Part shown: piece after piece, positions 8,528-17,193 of the stretch | Numbering within the stretch: the first letter of the stretch is position 1 | Layout: each line of letters opens with the position of its first letter | Assembly (NCBI RefSeq): GCF_000576425.1 | Contig: NZ_KK070002.1 | Span: 33,090 to 97,089, forward strand | DNA from: Brachybacterium phenoliresistens | Lineage (GTDB): Bacteria; Actinomycetota; Actinomycetes; Actinomycetales; Dermabacteraceae | DNA length: 64,000 bases | Direction: 5' to 3' | The notes under the pieces: generated by a model | Databases searched by the model: none | Told to the model about the DNA's origin: nothing | Seen by the model: the letters and a program-made list of their open reading frames with translations, nothing else | Translations under genes and position numbers: made by a program

Positions 8528-8557
8528 TGGACATGTGTCGAAGCGATTCGATATGGT
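8528..8557 (+). promoter_or_regulatory. Promoter and LacI-type operator of the GH3-GH31-GH42-CE7 operon
   Basis: -35 TGGACA at 8528-8533 and -10 TATGGT at 8552-8557 are 18 bp apart. The operator TCGAAGCGATTCGA (8538-8551) fills the spacer, the classic position for steric repression by a LacI protein. It lies between the divergent DUF624 and GH3 genes. Confidence 0.68.
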
Positions 8558-8721
8558 CTCCGCACTGCCTGCCCGGCCAGGCGCGGGCCCGGGCCCCGCA
8601 TCGCCGCACCGCCCCGATCCGCGCCGCCGCCCGGAGCCGGGCCGTCCCGGGCCCGTCCGCACCGCCGTCCCGGCCCCTGCCCCCGCACCGTCCCGACCTG
8701 CATCGTCCCGACCTGCACCGT

Positions 8722-8761
8722 CCCGACCCGACCCGACCCGACCCGACCCGACCCGACCCGA
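8722..8761 (+). repeat. Pentanucleotide microsatellite (CCCGA)8
   Basis: Eight perfect CCCGA units run from 8722 to 8761 and abut the AGAAGGA ribosome site of the GH3 gene (start 8772). Less regular TCCCGACCTG copies precede it. It lies in the untranslated leader, between operator and ribosome site. Confidence 0.9.
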
Positions 8762-8771
8762 AGAAGGATCC

Positions 8772-11768
8772 ATGACGTCCAGCGACCTGCGTCCCGACCG
8801 CCTCGCGCGGATCCCGGCGGCCGACGCCCGCCGACTGGCCTGGGCGCGCGACGCCGTGGCCCGCATGACCCGCGAGGAGAGGATCGCCCAGCTGCACCAG
8901 TACGCCCCGGGCGTGGAGCGCCTCGGCATCGGCCCCTTCGTCACCGGCACCGAGGGCGTGCACGGCGTCGCCTGGAAGGGGAAGGCCACCCAGTTCCCCC
9001 AGCCCGTGGGGATGGCCGCGAGCTGGGACCCGGAGCTGCTGGAGCAGGCCGGCGCGACCGTCGCCCTCGAGGTCCGGGAGATGCACGCGGAGGACCCGGC
9101 CGTCTCCCTCAGCGTGTGGGCGCCCGTGGTCAACCTGCTGCGCCACCCGCTGTGGGGGCGCACCGAGGAGGCCTACACCGAGGACCCGCTCCTGAACGCG
9201 GTGCTGGCCTGCGGCTTCAGCAGCGGCCTGCGCGGTCGCGGCGAGACCTGGCAGACGCTGCCCACCCTCAAGCACTTCCTGGCGTACTCGAACGAGACCG
9301 ATCGCGCCGCCACCAGCTCCGAGATGCCCGACCGCGTCCTGCACGAGATCGAGCTGCCCGGCTTCGTCGAGCCGGTGGCGCGGGGGCTGGCCGCCTCCGT
9401 GATGCTGTCCTACAACCTCGTCGACGGCCGGCCCGCGCATCTCACCGACCTGCTGGAGACGCAGCTGCGCGCGCACCTGCCCGATCCCGACCTGCTGTTC
9501 GTGGTCTCCGATGCGGGGGCGCCGGGAAACCTGTTCCGCTCCCAAAAGGTCACGGCCGATGCCGCCGCGGCCTACGCCGCCATGCTGCGCGCGGGCGTGG
9601 ACTCCTTCACCGACAACGACACCGATCCGCGCGAGAGCGTCGAGGCGATCACCGCGGCGCTCGAGCAGGGGCTGATCGAGGACGCGCACGTCGAGCGGGC
9701 GCTGGTGCGACAGCTCCTCGCCCGGGCGCGCACCGGGGAGTTCGACGACCGGATCGAGCCCGGCAGCCCCGCCGATGCCTCGTCCGCCGGATCGGCCGAG
9801 GCGGGCTCCGCGGCCCCGTCCCCCGCCGTGCCCTCCCGCGCCGCGCGCCGGGAGCTCTCCCGCGAGGTCGCGGTGCGGTCGGCCGTGCTGCTGTCCCGGC
9901 GCGACGAGTCCGCGCTGCCGCTGCCGGCCGGACCCCTGGCCGTCCTCGGCGAGCAGGCCCACAGCGTCCTGCGCGACTGGTACAGCGGGGAGTTCTGCGA
10001 GGTCACCTCCATCGCGCAGGCGCTCTCGGCACGCCATGACGGGCCCGTGCGCACGGCGCGCGGACTGGACCTGGTCTCCCTGCACGTGCGCTCGACCGGC
10101 GCGCACCCCGGGGTCCCGGCCCTCGACCTCGCGCCGGAGGACGCCGCGGTGCGCCTGGCCGCGGACTCCTCGCTGCGGCTGCGGAACCCGGGGGCCGATG
10201 GTCCCGCCGCGGCCGCGGCGCCCGCGCGCTTCGCGGTGATCGACCTGGGCGAGGACGTCGTGGCGCTGCGCGAGGTCACCACCGGCCTGCTGCTGGCGCC
10301 GGACGACCGCGGCCGGCTCGCCGCGCGCGGCGAGCGCATCGGCGGCTGGATCGCCCAGGAGACCCTGCGCCGGGTGGTCGGACCGGACGGCAGCTGGCAG
10401 CTGCAGCACGTGGGCACCGGCCGCTTCCTGGGCGTGGAGCACCACACCGGGGCGCTCGTCCTGCGCACGGCCGCGCCCGCCTCCGGCGCCGTGCTCGCCG
10501 TGCAGGTGCACCGCACCGCCGCCGAGGAGGTCGACGCCGCCCTCGGCACGGGGACCGCCCAGGCGGCCCGCGCCGTGGTGCTGGTCCTCGGCAACGACCC
10601 GCACGTCCACGGCCGCGAGACCGAGGACCGCCCGCACGTGCGGCTGCCCGCCCCGGACCGTGCGGCCGCCGAGCGCCTCGCGGCCCTCCCGCCCGAGATC
10701 GCGACCGTCCTGGTGATCACCTCCTCCTACCCCTACGACCTCGAGGGCCTCGAGGAGCGGGTCGGCGCGGTGGTGTGGTCCTCCCACGCCGGGGAGGCCG
10801 AGGGCGAGGCGATCGCCGACCTGCTCACCGGCGCCCGGGACTTCTCGGGCCGCCTCGCCCAGGCCTGGCCGGACTCCTCGCCGCTGCCGCCGCTGCTGGA
10901 CTACGACGTGATCCGCGCCGGCTCGACCTACCAGTACGGACAGTCGGCCCGGTTCCCCTTCGGCCACGGCCTCGCCGTGGACGCCGTGCGCTGGCACGAC
11001 GCCCGCATCGACGCCGGCGAGGACGGGCTGACGGTCTCCGTCGACCTGAGCGCACCGGCCGAGCGCGCGACCGCCGGCCCGCTGCGCGAGGTGGTCCAGG
11101 TGTACGTCGATGCGCCGGCATCGGCCTTCTCCCGCCGCGAGCACGCGGTGCCCGCGACCCGCCTGGTCGGCTTCACGGCCCTCGAGGTGCCCGCCGACGG
11201 CTCCGTCACCGCGCAGGTGTCCGTCCCCTACGCCCGCCTGGCGCTGTGGGCGAGCGACCGCGACGCCTGGGAGCTGCCCGACGGGCCGGTGCGGGTGCGT
11301 GTCGCGCGCTCCTCGAGCGTGGCCGAGGCCGAGGCCGAGGTCTCCGTCCCCGCGGCGGTCCTCGCCGCGCACGCCCTGCCCGCCGAGGCCGCATCGGCCG
11401 ATGAGCTGCGCATCCCCGCCCATCGGGCGGAGCGGACCTGCGGCGCCGTCCGGGCGGCCGCCTCCCTGCTCGAGGGCACCGAGATCCGGCCGCTCGGCGC
11501 CGCCCCCGGCACCGCCGCCTTCGTGCTCGCCGCGGGCACCCGGATCGACGGGCTCGAGGTCCGCGCGCTGGACGGGGAGACCCCCGCCGGCCGGGCGGAG
11601 CTCGTGGACCCCGACGCCCCCGACCCCGCATCGGCCCCCGCCCTCCCGCTGCCCCACCGCGTCCCCGCGGACGGGACGCGCCCCACCGGACGGGTGCTCG
11701 TGCGCCTGTCCGGCCCCCTCGCCCTGACCGCCCTGCGCTGCGCCGCCCCGCCGGCCGCCCAGGCCTGA
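8772..11768 (+). CDS. Glycoside hydrolase family 3 protein with an internal beta-trefoil-like insertion
   Basis: A 998-residue cytoplasmic enzyme without signal peptide. GH3 landmarks: the KH motif in TLKHFLAYSNETDR (about residue 165), RTEEAYTEDP just before it, and the nucleophile Asp in VVSDAG (about residue 247), where most GH3 enzymes have SDW or SDY. The second alpha/beta domain follows and a fibronectin-III-like C-terminal domain ends near residue 850. Residues about 470-580 (DLGEDVVALREVTTGLLL, then WQLQHVGTGRFLGVE) look like an inserted fascin- or trefoil-type domain. It is first in an operon with an alpha-xylosidase, a beta-galactosidase and an esterase, so a beta-glucosidase acting on xyloglucan backbone fragments is the best guess. 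Confidence 0.88.
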   Translation: MTSSDLRPDRLARIPAADARRLAWARDAVARMTREERIAQLHQYAPGVERLGIGPFVTGTEGVHGVAWKGKATQFPQPVGMAASWDPELLEQAGATVALEVREMHAEDPAVSLSVWAPVVNLLRHPLWGRTEEAYTEDPLLNAVLACGFSSGLRGRGETWQTLPTLKHFLAYSNETDRAATSSEMPDRVLHEIELPGFVEPVARGLAASVMLSYNLVDGRPAHLTDLLETQLRAHLPDPDLLFVVSDAGAPGNLFRSQKVTADAAAAYAAMLRAGVDSFTDNDTDPRESVEAITAALEQGLIEDAHVERALVRQLLARARTGEFDDRIEPGSPADASSAGSAEAGSAAPSPAVPSRAARRELSREVAVRSAVLLSRRDESALPLPAGPLAVLGEQAHSVLRDWYSGEFCEVTSIAQALSARHDGPVRTARGLDLVSLHVRSTGAHPGVPALDLAPEDAAVRLAADSSLRLRNPGADGPAAAAAPARFAVIDLGEDVVALREVTTGLLLAPDDRGRLAARGERIGGWIAQETLRRVVGPDGSWQLQHVGTGRFLGVEHHTGALVLRTAAPASGAVLAVQVHRTAAEEVDAALGTGTAQAARAVVLVLGNDPHVHGRETEDRPHVRLPAPDRAAAERLAALPPEIATVLVITSSYPYDLEGLEERVGAVVWSSHAGEAEGEAIADLLTGARDFSGRLAQAWPDSSPLPPLLDYDVIRAGSTYQYGQSARFPFGHGLAVDAVRWHDARIDAGEDGLTVSVDLSAPAERATAGPLREVVQVYVDAPASAFSRREHAVPATRLVGFTALEVPADGSVTAQVSVPYARLALWASDRDAWELPDGPVRVRVARSSSVAEAEAEVSVPAAVLAAHALPAEAASADELRIPAHRAERTCGAVRAAASLLEGTEIRPLGAAPGTAAFVLAAGTRIDGLEVRALDGETPAGRAELVDPDAPDPASAPALPLPHRVPADGTRPTGRVLVRLSGPLALTALRCAAPPAAQA

Positions 11769-11795
11769 CCCGCGCCCCACGATCTGGAGACCCCC

Positions 11796-13838
11796 ATGAA
11801 ATTCACCGACGGCTACTGGCTGGTCCGCGACGGCGTCACGCTGCAGCGCCCCGCCGAGGTCCACGACATCGAGGTGCGCGAGGACTCCCTGCGCGTCTTC
11901 GCGCCGGTCACCCGCATCACCTCGCGCGGCGACACCCTGAACAAGCCCGTCATCACGGTCACCTTCACCGCCCCGCGGGCCGATGTGATCGCCGTGGAGA
12001 TCGAGCACTTCGCGGGCGCCCGGCAGTCCCTGCCCCGCTTCGACCTCGCCGCCGAGGCCACGGCCCCCGTCATCGAGCGGGCGGGCGAGGGCGAGGGCGA
12101 GACCGTCACCTTCACCTCGGGGCGCCTGGCCGCGCGCGTGGCGCTGCACGGGCCGTGGCACGTGGACTACCTGTGGGACGGCGACGTGCTCACCAGCTCC
12201 ACGGCCCGCTCCGTCGGCTACGCGCAGGTCGAGGGCGAGGGGCCCTACGTCCTCGAGCAGCTCTCCCTCGGCGTGGGCGAGAGCATCTACGGCCTCGGCG
12301 AGCGCTTCGGCGCCTTCGTGAAGAACGGCCAGAGCGTGGACATCTGGAACGCCGACGGCGGCACCAGCTCCGAGCAGGCCTACAAGAACATCCCCTTCTA
12401 CCTCTCCTCCCGCGGCTACGGCGTGCTGGTCGACGATGCGGGCCCCGTCTCCTTCGAGGTGGGGTCCGAGAACGTCACCGCCACCCAGTTCTCCGTCCCC
12501 GGGGAGCGGCTGCGCTACGAGGTCTACGGCGGCGGCGCGCCGCTGGAGGTCCTGGACCGCTACACCGCCCGCTCCGGCCGGCCCCCGCAGCTGCCGGAAT
12601 GGTCCTTCGGCCTGTGGCTGTCCACGTCCTTCACCACCGAGTACGACGAGGACACCGTGCTGTCCTTCGTCGACGGCATGGCCGAGCGGGGCATCCCGCT
12701 GTCGGTGTTCCACTTCGACTGCTTCTGGATGCGCGGCTTCCACTGGTCCGACTTCGTGTGGGACCCGGCGACCTTCCCGGACCCCCGCGGGCTGATCGCC
12801 AAGCTCCACGAGCGCGGGCTGAAGGTGTGCGTGTGGATCAACCCGTACATCGCCCAGCGCTCCCACCTGTTCGCCGAGGGCGCGGAGCAGGGCCACCTGG
12901 TGCGCACCGTCGACGGCGACGTCTGGCAGAGCGACCTGTGGCAGGCCGGCATGGGCCTGGTCGACTTCACCAGCAAGGAGGCCACCGCCTGGTTCACCGG
13001 CAAGCTCGAGGCCCTCCTCGACGACGGCGTGGACGCCTTCAAGACGGACTTCGGCGAGCGGATCCCCCACGAGGGCATCGTCTGGGCCGACGGCTCGGAC
13101 CCGCTGCGCGAGCACAACTTCTACACCCAGCGCTACAACCAGGCCGTCTTCGAGCTGCTCGAGCGGCGCCGCGGCGAGGGGGAGGCGGTGCTGTTCGCCC
13201 GCTCCGCCACCGCCGGCGGTCAGCGGTTCCCCATCCACTGGGGCGGCGACTGCGAGTCGACCTACGAGGCGATGGCCCAGTCCCTGCGCGGCGGGCTCTC
13301 GCTGACCAGCTCCGGCTTCGGCTTCTGGAGCCATGACATCGGCGGCTTCGAGGGCACCCCCGACCCGACGGTGTTCAAGCGCTGGATCGCCTTCGGCCTG
13401 CTGTCCACCCACTCGCGCCTGCACGGGTCGAACTCGTACCGGGTGCCGTGGCTGTTCGACGAGGAGGCCGTCGAGGTCATGCGCGAGTTCACGCGGCTCA
13501 AGCAGACCCTGATGCCCTACCTGCTGGCCACCGCCGAGAACACCGCCCGCACGGGGCACCCCGCCATGCGGTCGATGGCCCTGCAGTTCCCCGAGGACCC
13601 CGCCGCCCGCACCCTGGACATGCAGTACATGCTGGGCTCGGACATCCTCGTCGCCCCCGTCCTCCAGCCCTCCGGCGAGGTCGACGTGTACCTCCCGGCC
13701 GGACGCTGGGTGCACCTGCTGGACGGCGAGGAGGTCGAGACCGCCACCGGCACCTTCCTGCGGCGCCGCTACGACGTGCACTCGCTGGGCCTGTTCGCCC
13801 GGGCGGGCTCCGAGGTCCTCGCGCAGGTGCGCGGATGA
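11796..13838 (+). CDS. yicI: GH31 alpha-xylosidase (YicI type)
   Basis: A 680-residue cytoplasmic enzyme that releases alpha-1,6-xylose from isoprimeverose and xyloglucan oligosaccharides. The nucleophile Asp is in KTDFGE (residue 418) and the acid/base Asp in GGDCEST (residue 485), the same spacing and motif context as E. coli YicI. HFDCFWMRGFHWSDF is the characteristic aglycone/substrate loop of alpha-xylosidases as opposed to alpha-glucosidases. It is somewhat shorter than YicI at the C-terminus. It lies 27 bp after the GH3 gene and overlaps the GH42 gene by 4 bp. This gene is the strongest single pointer to xyloglucan as substrate. Confidence 0.93.
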   Translation: MKFTDGYWLVRDGVTLQRPAEVHDIEVREDSLRVFAPVTRITSRGDTLNKPVITVTFTAPRADVIAVEIEHFAGARQSLPRFDLAAEATAPVIERAGEGEGETVTFTSGRLAARVALHGPWHVDYLWDGDVLTSSTARSVGYAQVEGEGPYVLEQLSLGVGESIYGLGERFGAFVKNGQSVDIWNADGGTSSEQAYKNIPFYLSSRGYGVLVDDAGPVSFEVGSENVTATQFSVPGERLRYEVYGGGAPLEVLDRYTARSGRPPQLPEWSFGLWLSTSFTTEYDEDTVLSFVDGMAERGIPLSVFHFDCFWMRGFHWSDFVWDPATFPDPRGLIAKLHERGLKVCVWINPYIAQRSHLFAEGAEQGHLVRTVDGDVWQSDLWQAGMGLVDFTSKEATAWFTGKLEALLDDGVDAFKTDFGERIPHEGIVWADGSDPLREHNFYTQRYNQAVFELLERRRGEGEAVLFARSATAGGQRFPIHWGGDCESTYEAMAQSLRGGLSLTSSGFGFWSHDIGGFEGTPDPTVFKRWIAFGLLSTHSRLHGSNSYRVPWLFDEEAVEVMREFTRLKQTLMPYLLATAENTARTGHPAMRSMALQFPEDPAARTLDMQYMLGSDILVAPVLQPSGEVDVYLPAGRWVHLLDGEEVETATGTFLRRRYDVHSLGLFARAGSEVLAQVRG

Positions 13839-15907
13839 GCGCGGCGCAGGGGTCGGGGCCCGAGGTCGGTCGCCGGGCCCGGGAGCCCTACGTCCCGCCG
13901 GCGTTCCTGTTCGGCGGCGACTGGAGCCCTGAGCAGTGGGACCCGGCCACCTGGCAGGAGGACGTGGCGCTCATGCGCCGCGCCCGCGTGAACACGGTGA
14001 CCCTGGGCGTGTTCTCCTGGGCGAGCCTCGAGCCGGCCGAGGGACGCTACGAGACCGCCTGGCTGGACGCGGTGATCGACCTGCTCACCGACGCCGGCAT
14101 CGGCTTCTTCCTGGCCACCCCGACGGCCTCCCCGCCGCCGTGGTTCTCCCGCGCCCACCCCGATGCGCTGCCCGTGCGCCCCGACGGGGTGCGCCTGACC
14201 CACGGCTCGCGCGACACCTACGCCGTGAGCGCCCCCGCCTACCGCGCCGCGAGCCGGGCCATCGCCCGCATGCTCGGCGAGCGCTACGGCGAGCACCCCG
14301 GCCTGCGCGGATGGCACCTGCACAACGAGTACGGCACCCTGGACCACGGCCCGCACGCCGCCCGGGCGTTCCGGTCCTGGCTGCAGGAGCGGTACGGCTC
14401 GCTCGAGGCGCTGAACGCGGCATGGTGGACGGCGTTCTGGTCGCAGGGCTACAGCTCCTTCGAGGAGATCGAGCCGCCGCGCGCCACCCAGTACCTGCAC
14501 AACCCGGCCCAGCTGATCGACTTCCGCCGCTTCAGCAGCGACGAGATGCTCGCGGCGCTCGTCGAGCAGCGCGAGGAGATCCGGCGGGCGGGCTCGACTG
14601 CGCCCGTGACCACGAACTTCATGCTCCCCACCTGGAACCACCTGGAGCAGTGGTCCTGGGCGGGCGAGCAGGACGTCGTGTCCCTGGACCACTACCTCGA
14701 CACGACCGGGCCCGATGCGGAGGCGCACGTCGCCTACGGCTCGGACCTCGCCCGCTCGTGGTCCGGCGGTCCGTGGGTGCTCATGGAGCAGAACCCGACC
14801 GGCATCCGCGTGGGCGATCGCACCTACGCCAAGCCGGCCTCGCGGATGATCCGCAACTCCCTGGGATACATCGCCCGCGGCTCCCAGGCCTCGCTGTTCT
14901 TCCAGTGGCGGGCCTCCGCCGGCGGCTCCGAGCAGTGGCACGGGGCGCTGGTCCCCCACGCCGGCGGGGAGACCCGGGCCTTCGCCGCGGTCGAGCACCT
15001 GGGCGGGATCCTCGAGCGGATCGCCCCGGCCCTCGCCCCGCCGGCCTCCGGGCCGATGGTCCCCGCGCAGGTCGGCATCGTCTGGCACGCCGACGGCTGG
15101 TGGGCGCTGGAGACCCCGCACCTGCCCAGCGACGCGATGACGTACTCCGCGCAGCTGCGCGGGACGCACCGGTCCTTCTGGCGGGCGGGGATCGCCACCG
15201 ACTTCCTCGCCCCGGGGGCCGATGCGCGCGGCTACCGGCTGCTCGTGGTCCCCACGCTGGCGCCGATGACGCCGCAGCAGGCCGCATGGCTCGAGGACTA
15301 CGTCCGCGGCGGCGGGACCCTGCTGGTCGGGCCGATGACCGGGATCTCCGACGAGAACCTGCGCGTGGTCCCGGGCGGCCACCCCGGGATGCTCCGGGAC
15401 CTCCTGGGCGTCCGCGGCGAGGAGGTCCTGCCGCTGGAGCCCGGGCAGATGCTCACGCTCTCGGACGGCACCGCGGTGCAGGAGTGGACGGAGCTGCTCA
15501 CGGCGACCGACGCCGAGGTGCTGGCGACATACACCCATCCCGAGCTCGACGGCTCCCCCGCGATCACCGCGGCCCGCCGCGGGGACGGGCGCGCGGTGTA
15601 CGTCTCGGCGGATCTGGTCCAGGAGTCGCGGGACGCCCTGCTGGCCGGCCTCGCCGCCGAGCTCGGCATCGCCCCGACGCTCCCGGGCGCCGCCGGGGCG
15701 GGCCTGGAGGCCGTGCGCCGCCGCGGCGCGGAGGCCGACCATCTGTTCCTGCTGCACCACGGCTCCGCGCCGGTGCGCGTCCAGGCGGAGGGCACCGACC
15801 TCGTCTCCGGGGAAACGGCGGCATCGGGCCTGGTCATCGCCCCGGGCGAGGTCGCCGTCGTGTCCGTGGCCCCCGGCGCCCCCGCCCGCCTGCTGCCCGA
15901 CGCCTGA
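13835..15907 (+). CDS. GH42 beta-galactosidase (without the zinc-binding cysteine cluster)
   Basis: A 690-residue enzyme of family 42. The catalytic acid/base Glu lies in HLHNEYG (about residue 165) and the nucleophile Glu in LMEQNPTG (about residue 318); FGGDWSPEQW near the N-terminus is a family hallmark. It has no signal peptide, so it acts on imported galactosides. The cysteines that bind zinc in many GH42 enzymes are absent; the paralog at 34526 keeps them. The ATGA overlap couples it to the alpha-xylosidase. In this context it probably removes galactose from galactosylated xyloglucan side chains. Confidence 0.92.
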   Translation: MSAAQGSGPEVGRRAREPYVPPAFLFGGDWSPEQWDPATWQEDVALMRRARVNTVTLGVFSWASLEPAEGRYETAWLDAVIDLLTDAGIGFFLATPTASPPPWFSRAHPDALPVRPDGVRLTHGSRDTYAVSAPAYRAASRAIARMLGERYGEHPGLRGWHLHNEYGTLDHGPHAARAFRSWLQERYGSLEALNAAWWTAFWSQGYSSFEEIEPPRATQYLHNPAQLIDFRRFSSDEMLAALVEQREEIRRAGSTAPVTTNFMLPTWNHLEQWSWAGEQDVVSLDHYLDTTGPDAEAHVAYGSDLARSWSGGPWVLMEQNPTGIRVGDRTYAKPASRMIRNSLGYIARGSQASLFFQWRASAGGSEQWHGALVPHAGGETRAFAAVEHLGGILERIAPALAPPASGPMVPAQVGIVWHADGWWALETPHLPSDAMTYSAQLRGTHRSFWRAGIATDFLAPGADARGYRLLVVPTLAPMTPQQAAWLEDYVRGGGTLLVGPMTGISDENLRVVPGGHPGMLRDLLGVRGEEVLPLEPGQMLTLSDGTAVQEWTELLTATDAEVLATYTHPELDGSPAITAARRGDGRAVYVSADLVQESRDALLAGLAAELGIAPTLPGAAGAGLEAVRRRGAEADHLFLLHHGSAPVRVQAEGTDLVSGETAASGLVIAPGEVAVVSVAPGAPARLLPDA

Positions 15908-15981
15908 TCCCCGGCGCCGCGCCGCGCCGGATCCCGACCGTCCGCCCCTCCCCCTCGACCCCGCCCCGGAGGACCCGCCCC

Positions 15982-16974
15982 ATGGCCCTGTTCGACCTGC
16001 CCCTCGCCCAGCTGCGCACCTACCGTCCCGAGCTCGACGAGCCCGCCGACCTCGACGACTTCTGGGCCGGGAAGCTCTCCCGCGCCCGCGCCCATGCGCC
16101 GCTCATCCAGGTCGCGCCCGTCGAGACCGGCCTGACGCTGGTGGACACCTGGGACGTCACCTTCGCCGGGCACGACGGCGACCCGATCCGTGCCTGGTAC
16201 CTGCGGCCGGCCGGCGTCCCGGGCGACCTGCCGGTGGTCGTGGAGTACATCGGCTACGGCGGCGGCCGCAGCCTCCCGCTGGAGCATCTCGCCTGGCCGG
16301 CGGCCGGCTACGGGCACCTGGTGATGGACACCCGCGGCCAGGGCTCCGGCTGGGGCTCGGGCGGCGCCACCCCGGACCCGGTGGGCTCGGGACCGGCCGC
16401 CCCGGGGTCGATGACCCGCGGCATCGACGACCCGGAGACCGCGTACCTGGGCCGTCTGATGACCGATGCGGCCCGCGCCGTGGATGCCGCCCGCGTCCTG
16501 CCCGGCGCCGACGGCCGCGTCGCGGTGACCGGCAACAGCCAGGGCGGCGGCCTCGCGCTCGTCGCCGGGTCGCTGGTGCCGGACGTCTCCGCGGTGATGG
16601 CGAACGTGCCCTTCCTGTGCCAGATCCGCCGGGCCATCGACATCACCGACTGCGACCCGTACCAGGAGATCGTCCGCTACCTCGCGGTGAACCGGGACCG
16701 CGAGGCCGCCGTCGAGCGCACCCTGGGCTACCTCGATGCGGTGCACCTGGTGCGGCGGGCCCGGGCCGATGCCCTCTTCTCGGCGGCGCTGCGGGACATG
16801 ACCTGCCCGCCGTCGACGATCTTCGCCGCCCGCAACCATTACGCGGGCACCCTCCCGGAGGGCTCGCCGGAGGCGCCGTCCACGCAGATCGAGGTCTACC
16901 CCTACAACAACCACGAGGGCGGCGCGGCGGTCCAGCACGATCTCCAGATCCGCTGGCTGCGTGAGCGCCTCTGA
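15982..16974 (+). CDS. Acetyl (xylan) esterase, carbohydrate esterase family 7
   Basis: A 330-residue alpha/beta hydrolase of the AXE1/cephalosporin-C deacetylase family. The nucleophile Ser is in GNSQGG, the Asp in the ALRDMTCPPSTIF segment, and the His in NNHEGG near the C-terminus, giving a complete triad. DTRGQGSGWG supplies the oxyanion-region motif typical of CE7. It has no signal peptide, so it deacetylates imported oligosaccharides in the cytoplasm. It is the last gene of the operon, 74 bp after the GH42 gene. With alpha-xylosidase and beta-galactosidase alongside, O-acetylated side-chain sugars are the natural substrate. Confidence 0.93.
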   Translation: MALFDLPLAQLRTYRPELDEPADLDDFWAGKLSRARAHAPLIQVAPVETGLTLVDTWDVTFAGHDGDPIRAWYLRPAGVPGDLPVVVEYIGYGGGRSLPLEHLAWPAAGYGHLVMDTRGQGSGWGSGGATPDPVGSGPAAPGSMTRGIDDPETAYLGRLMTDAARAVDAARVLPGADGRVAVTGNSQGGGLALVAGSLVPDVSAVMANVPFLCQIRRAIDITDCDPYQEIVRYLAVNRDREAAVERTLGYLDAVHLVRRARADALFSAALRDMTCPPSTIFAARNHYAGTLPEGSPEAPSTQIEVYPYNNHEGGAAVQHDLQIRWLRERL

Positions 16975-17043
16975 TCCCGCGCGCGCCCGCCCCTCCGGCC
17001 CCGATCCTGCGCGGAGTCCCGCGCACTGCGCGCCCGATCATTC

Positions 17044-17142
17044 GGAAAGTTTCTAGTCTTGCGAGCGGTACTGACCTCTTGACCTTCTCATCGGCCCCCG
17101 GTAGCTTCGGGGCATTCCGGAGCATCTATCGCAAGTTTTCGA
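17044..17142 (+). promoter_or_regulatory. Promoter of the orphan SBP gene with two GAAASTTTC-type sites
   Basis: -35 TTGACC (17079-17084) and -10 TAGCTT (17102-17107) are 17 bp apart. A good site GGAAAGTTTC lies upstream at 17044-17053, and a weaker one, CGCAAGTTTTCG, begins at about 17130, just after the expected transcription start. Similar sites accompany four other promoters in the window. Confidence 0.65.
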
Positions 17143-17193
17143 CGTGGAGAACCCGCACGCCCCGGAACCACACCACTGCGCACCCGGGAGCCG

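Noticed and set aside
8478..13781. Very long open frame on the minus strand (over 1700 codons)
   Set aside because: It is antisense to GH3 and GH31 genes with clear catalytic motifs; it is low-complexity Gly/Val/Arg/His-rich and arises from GC-rich codon structure.
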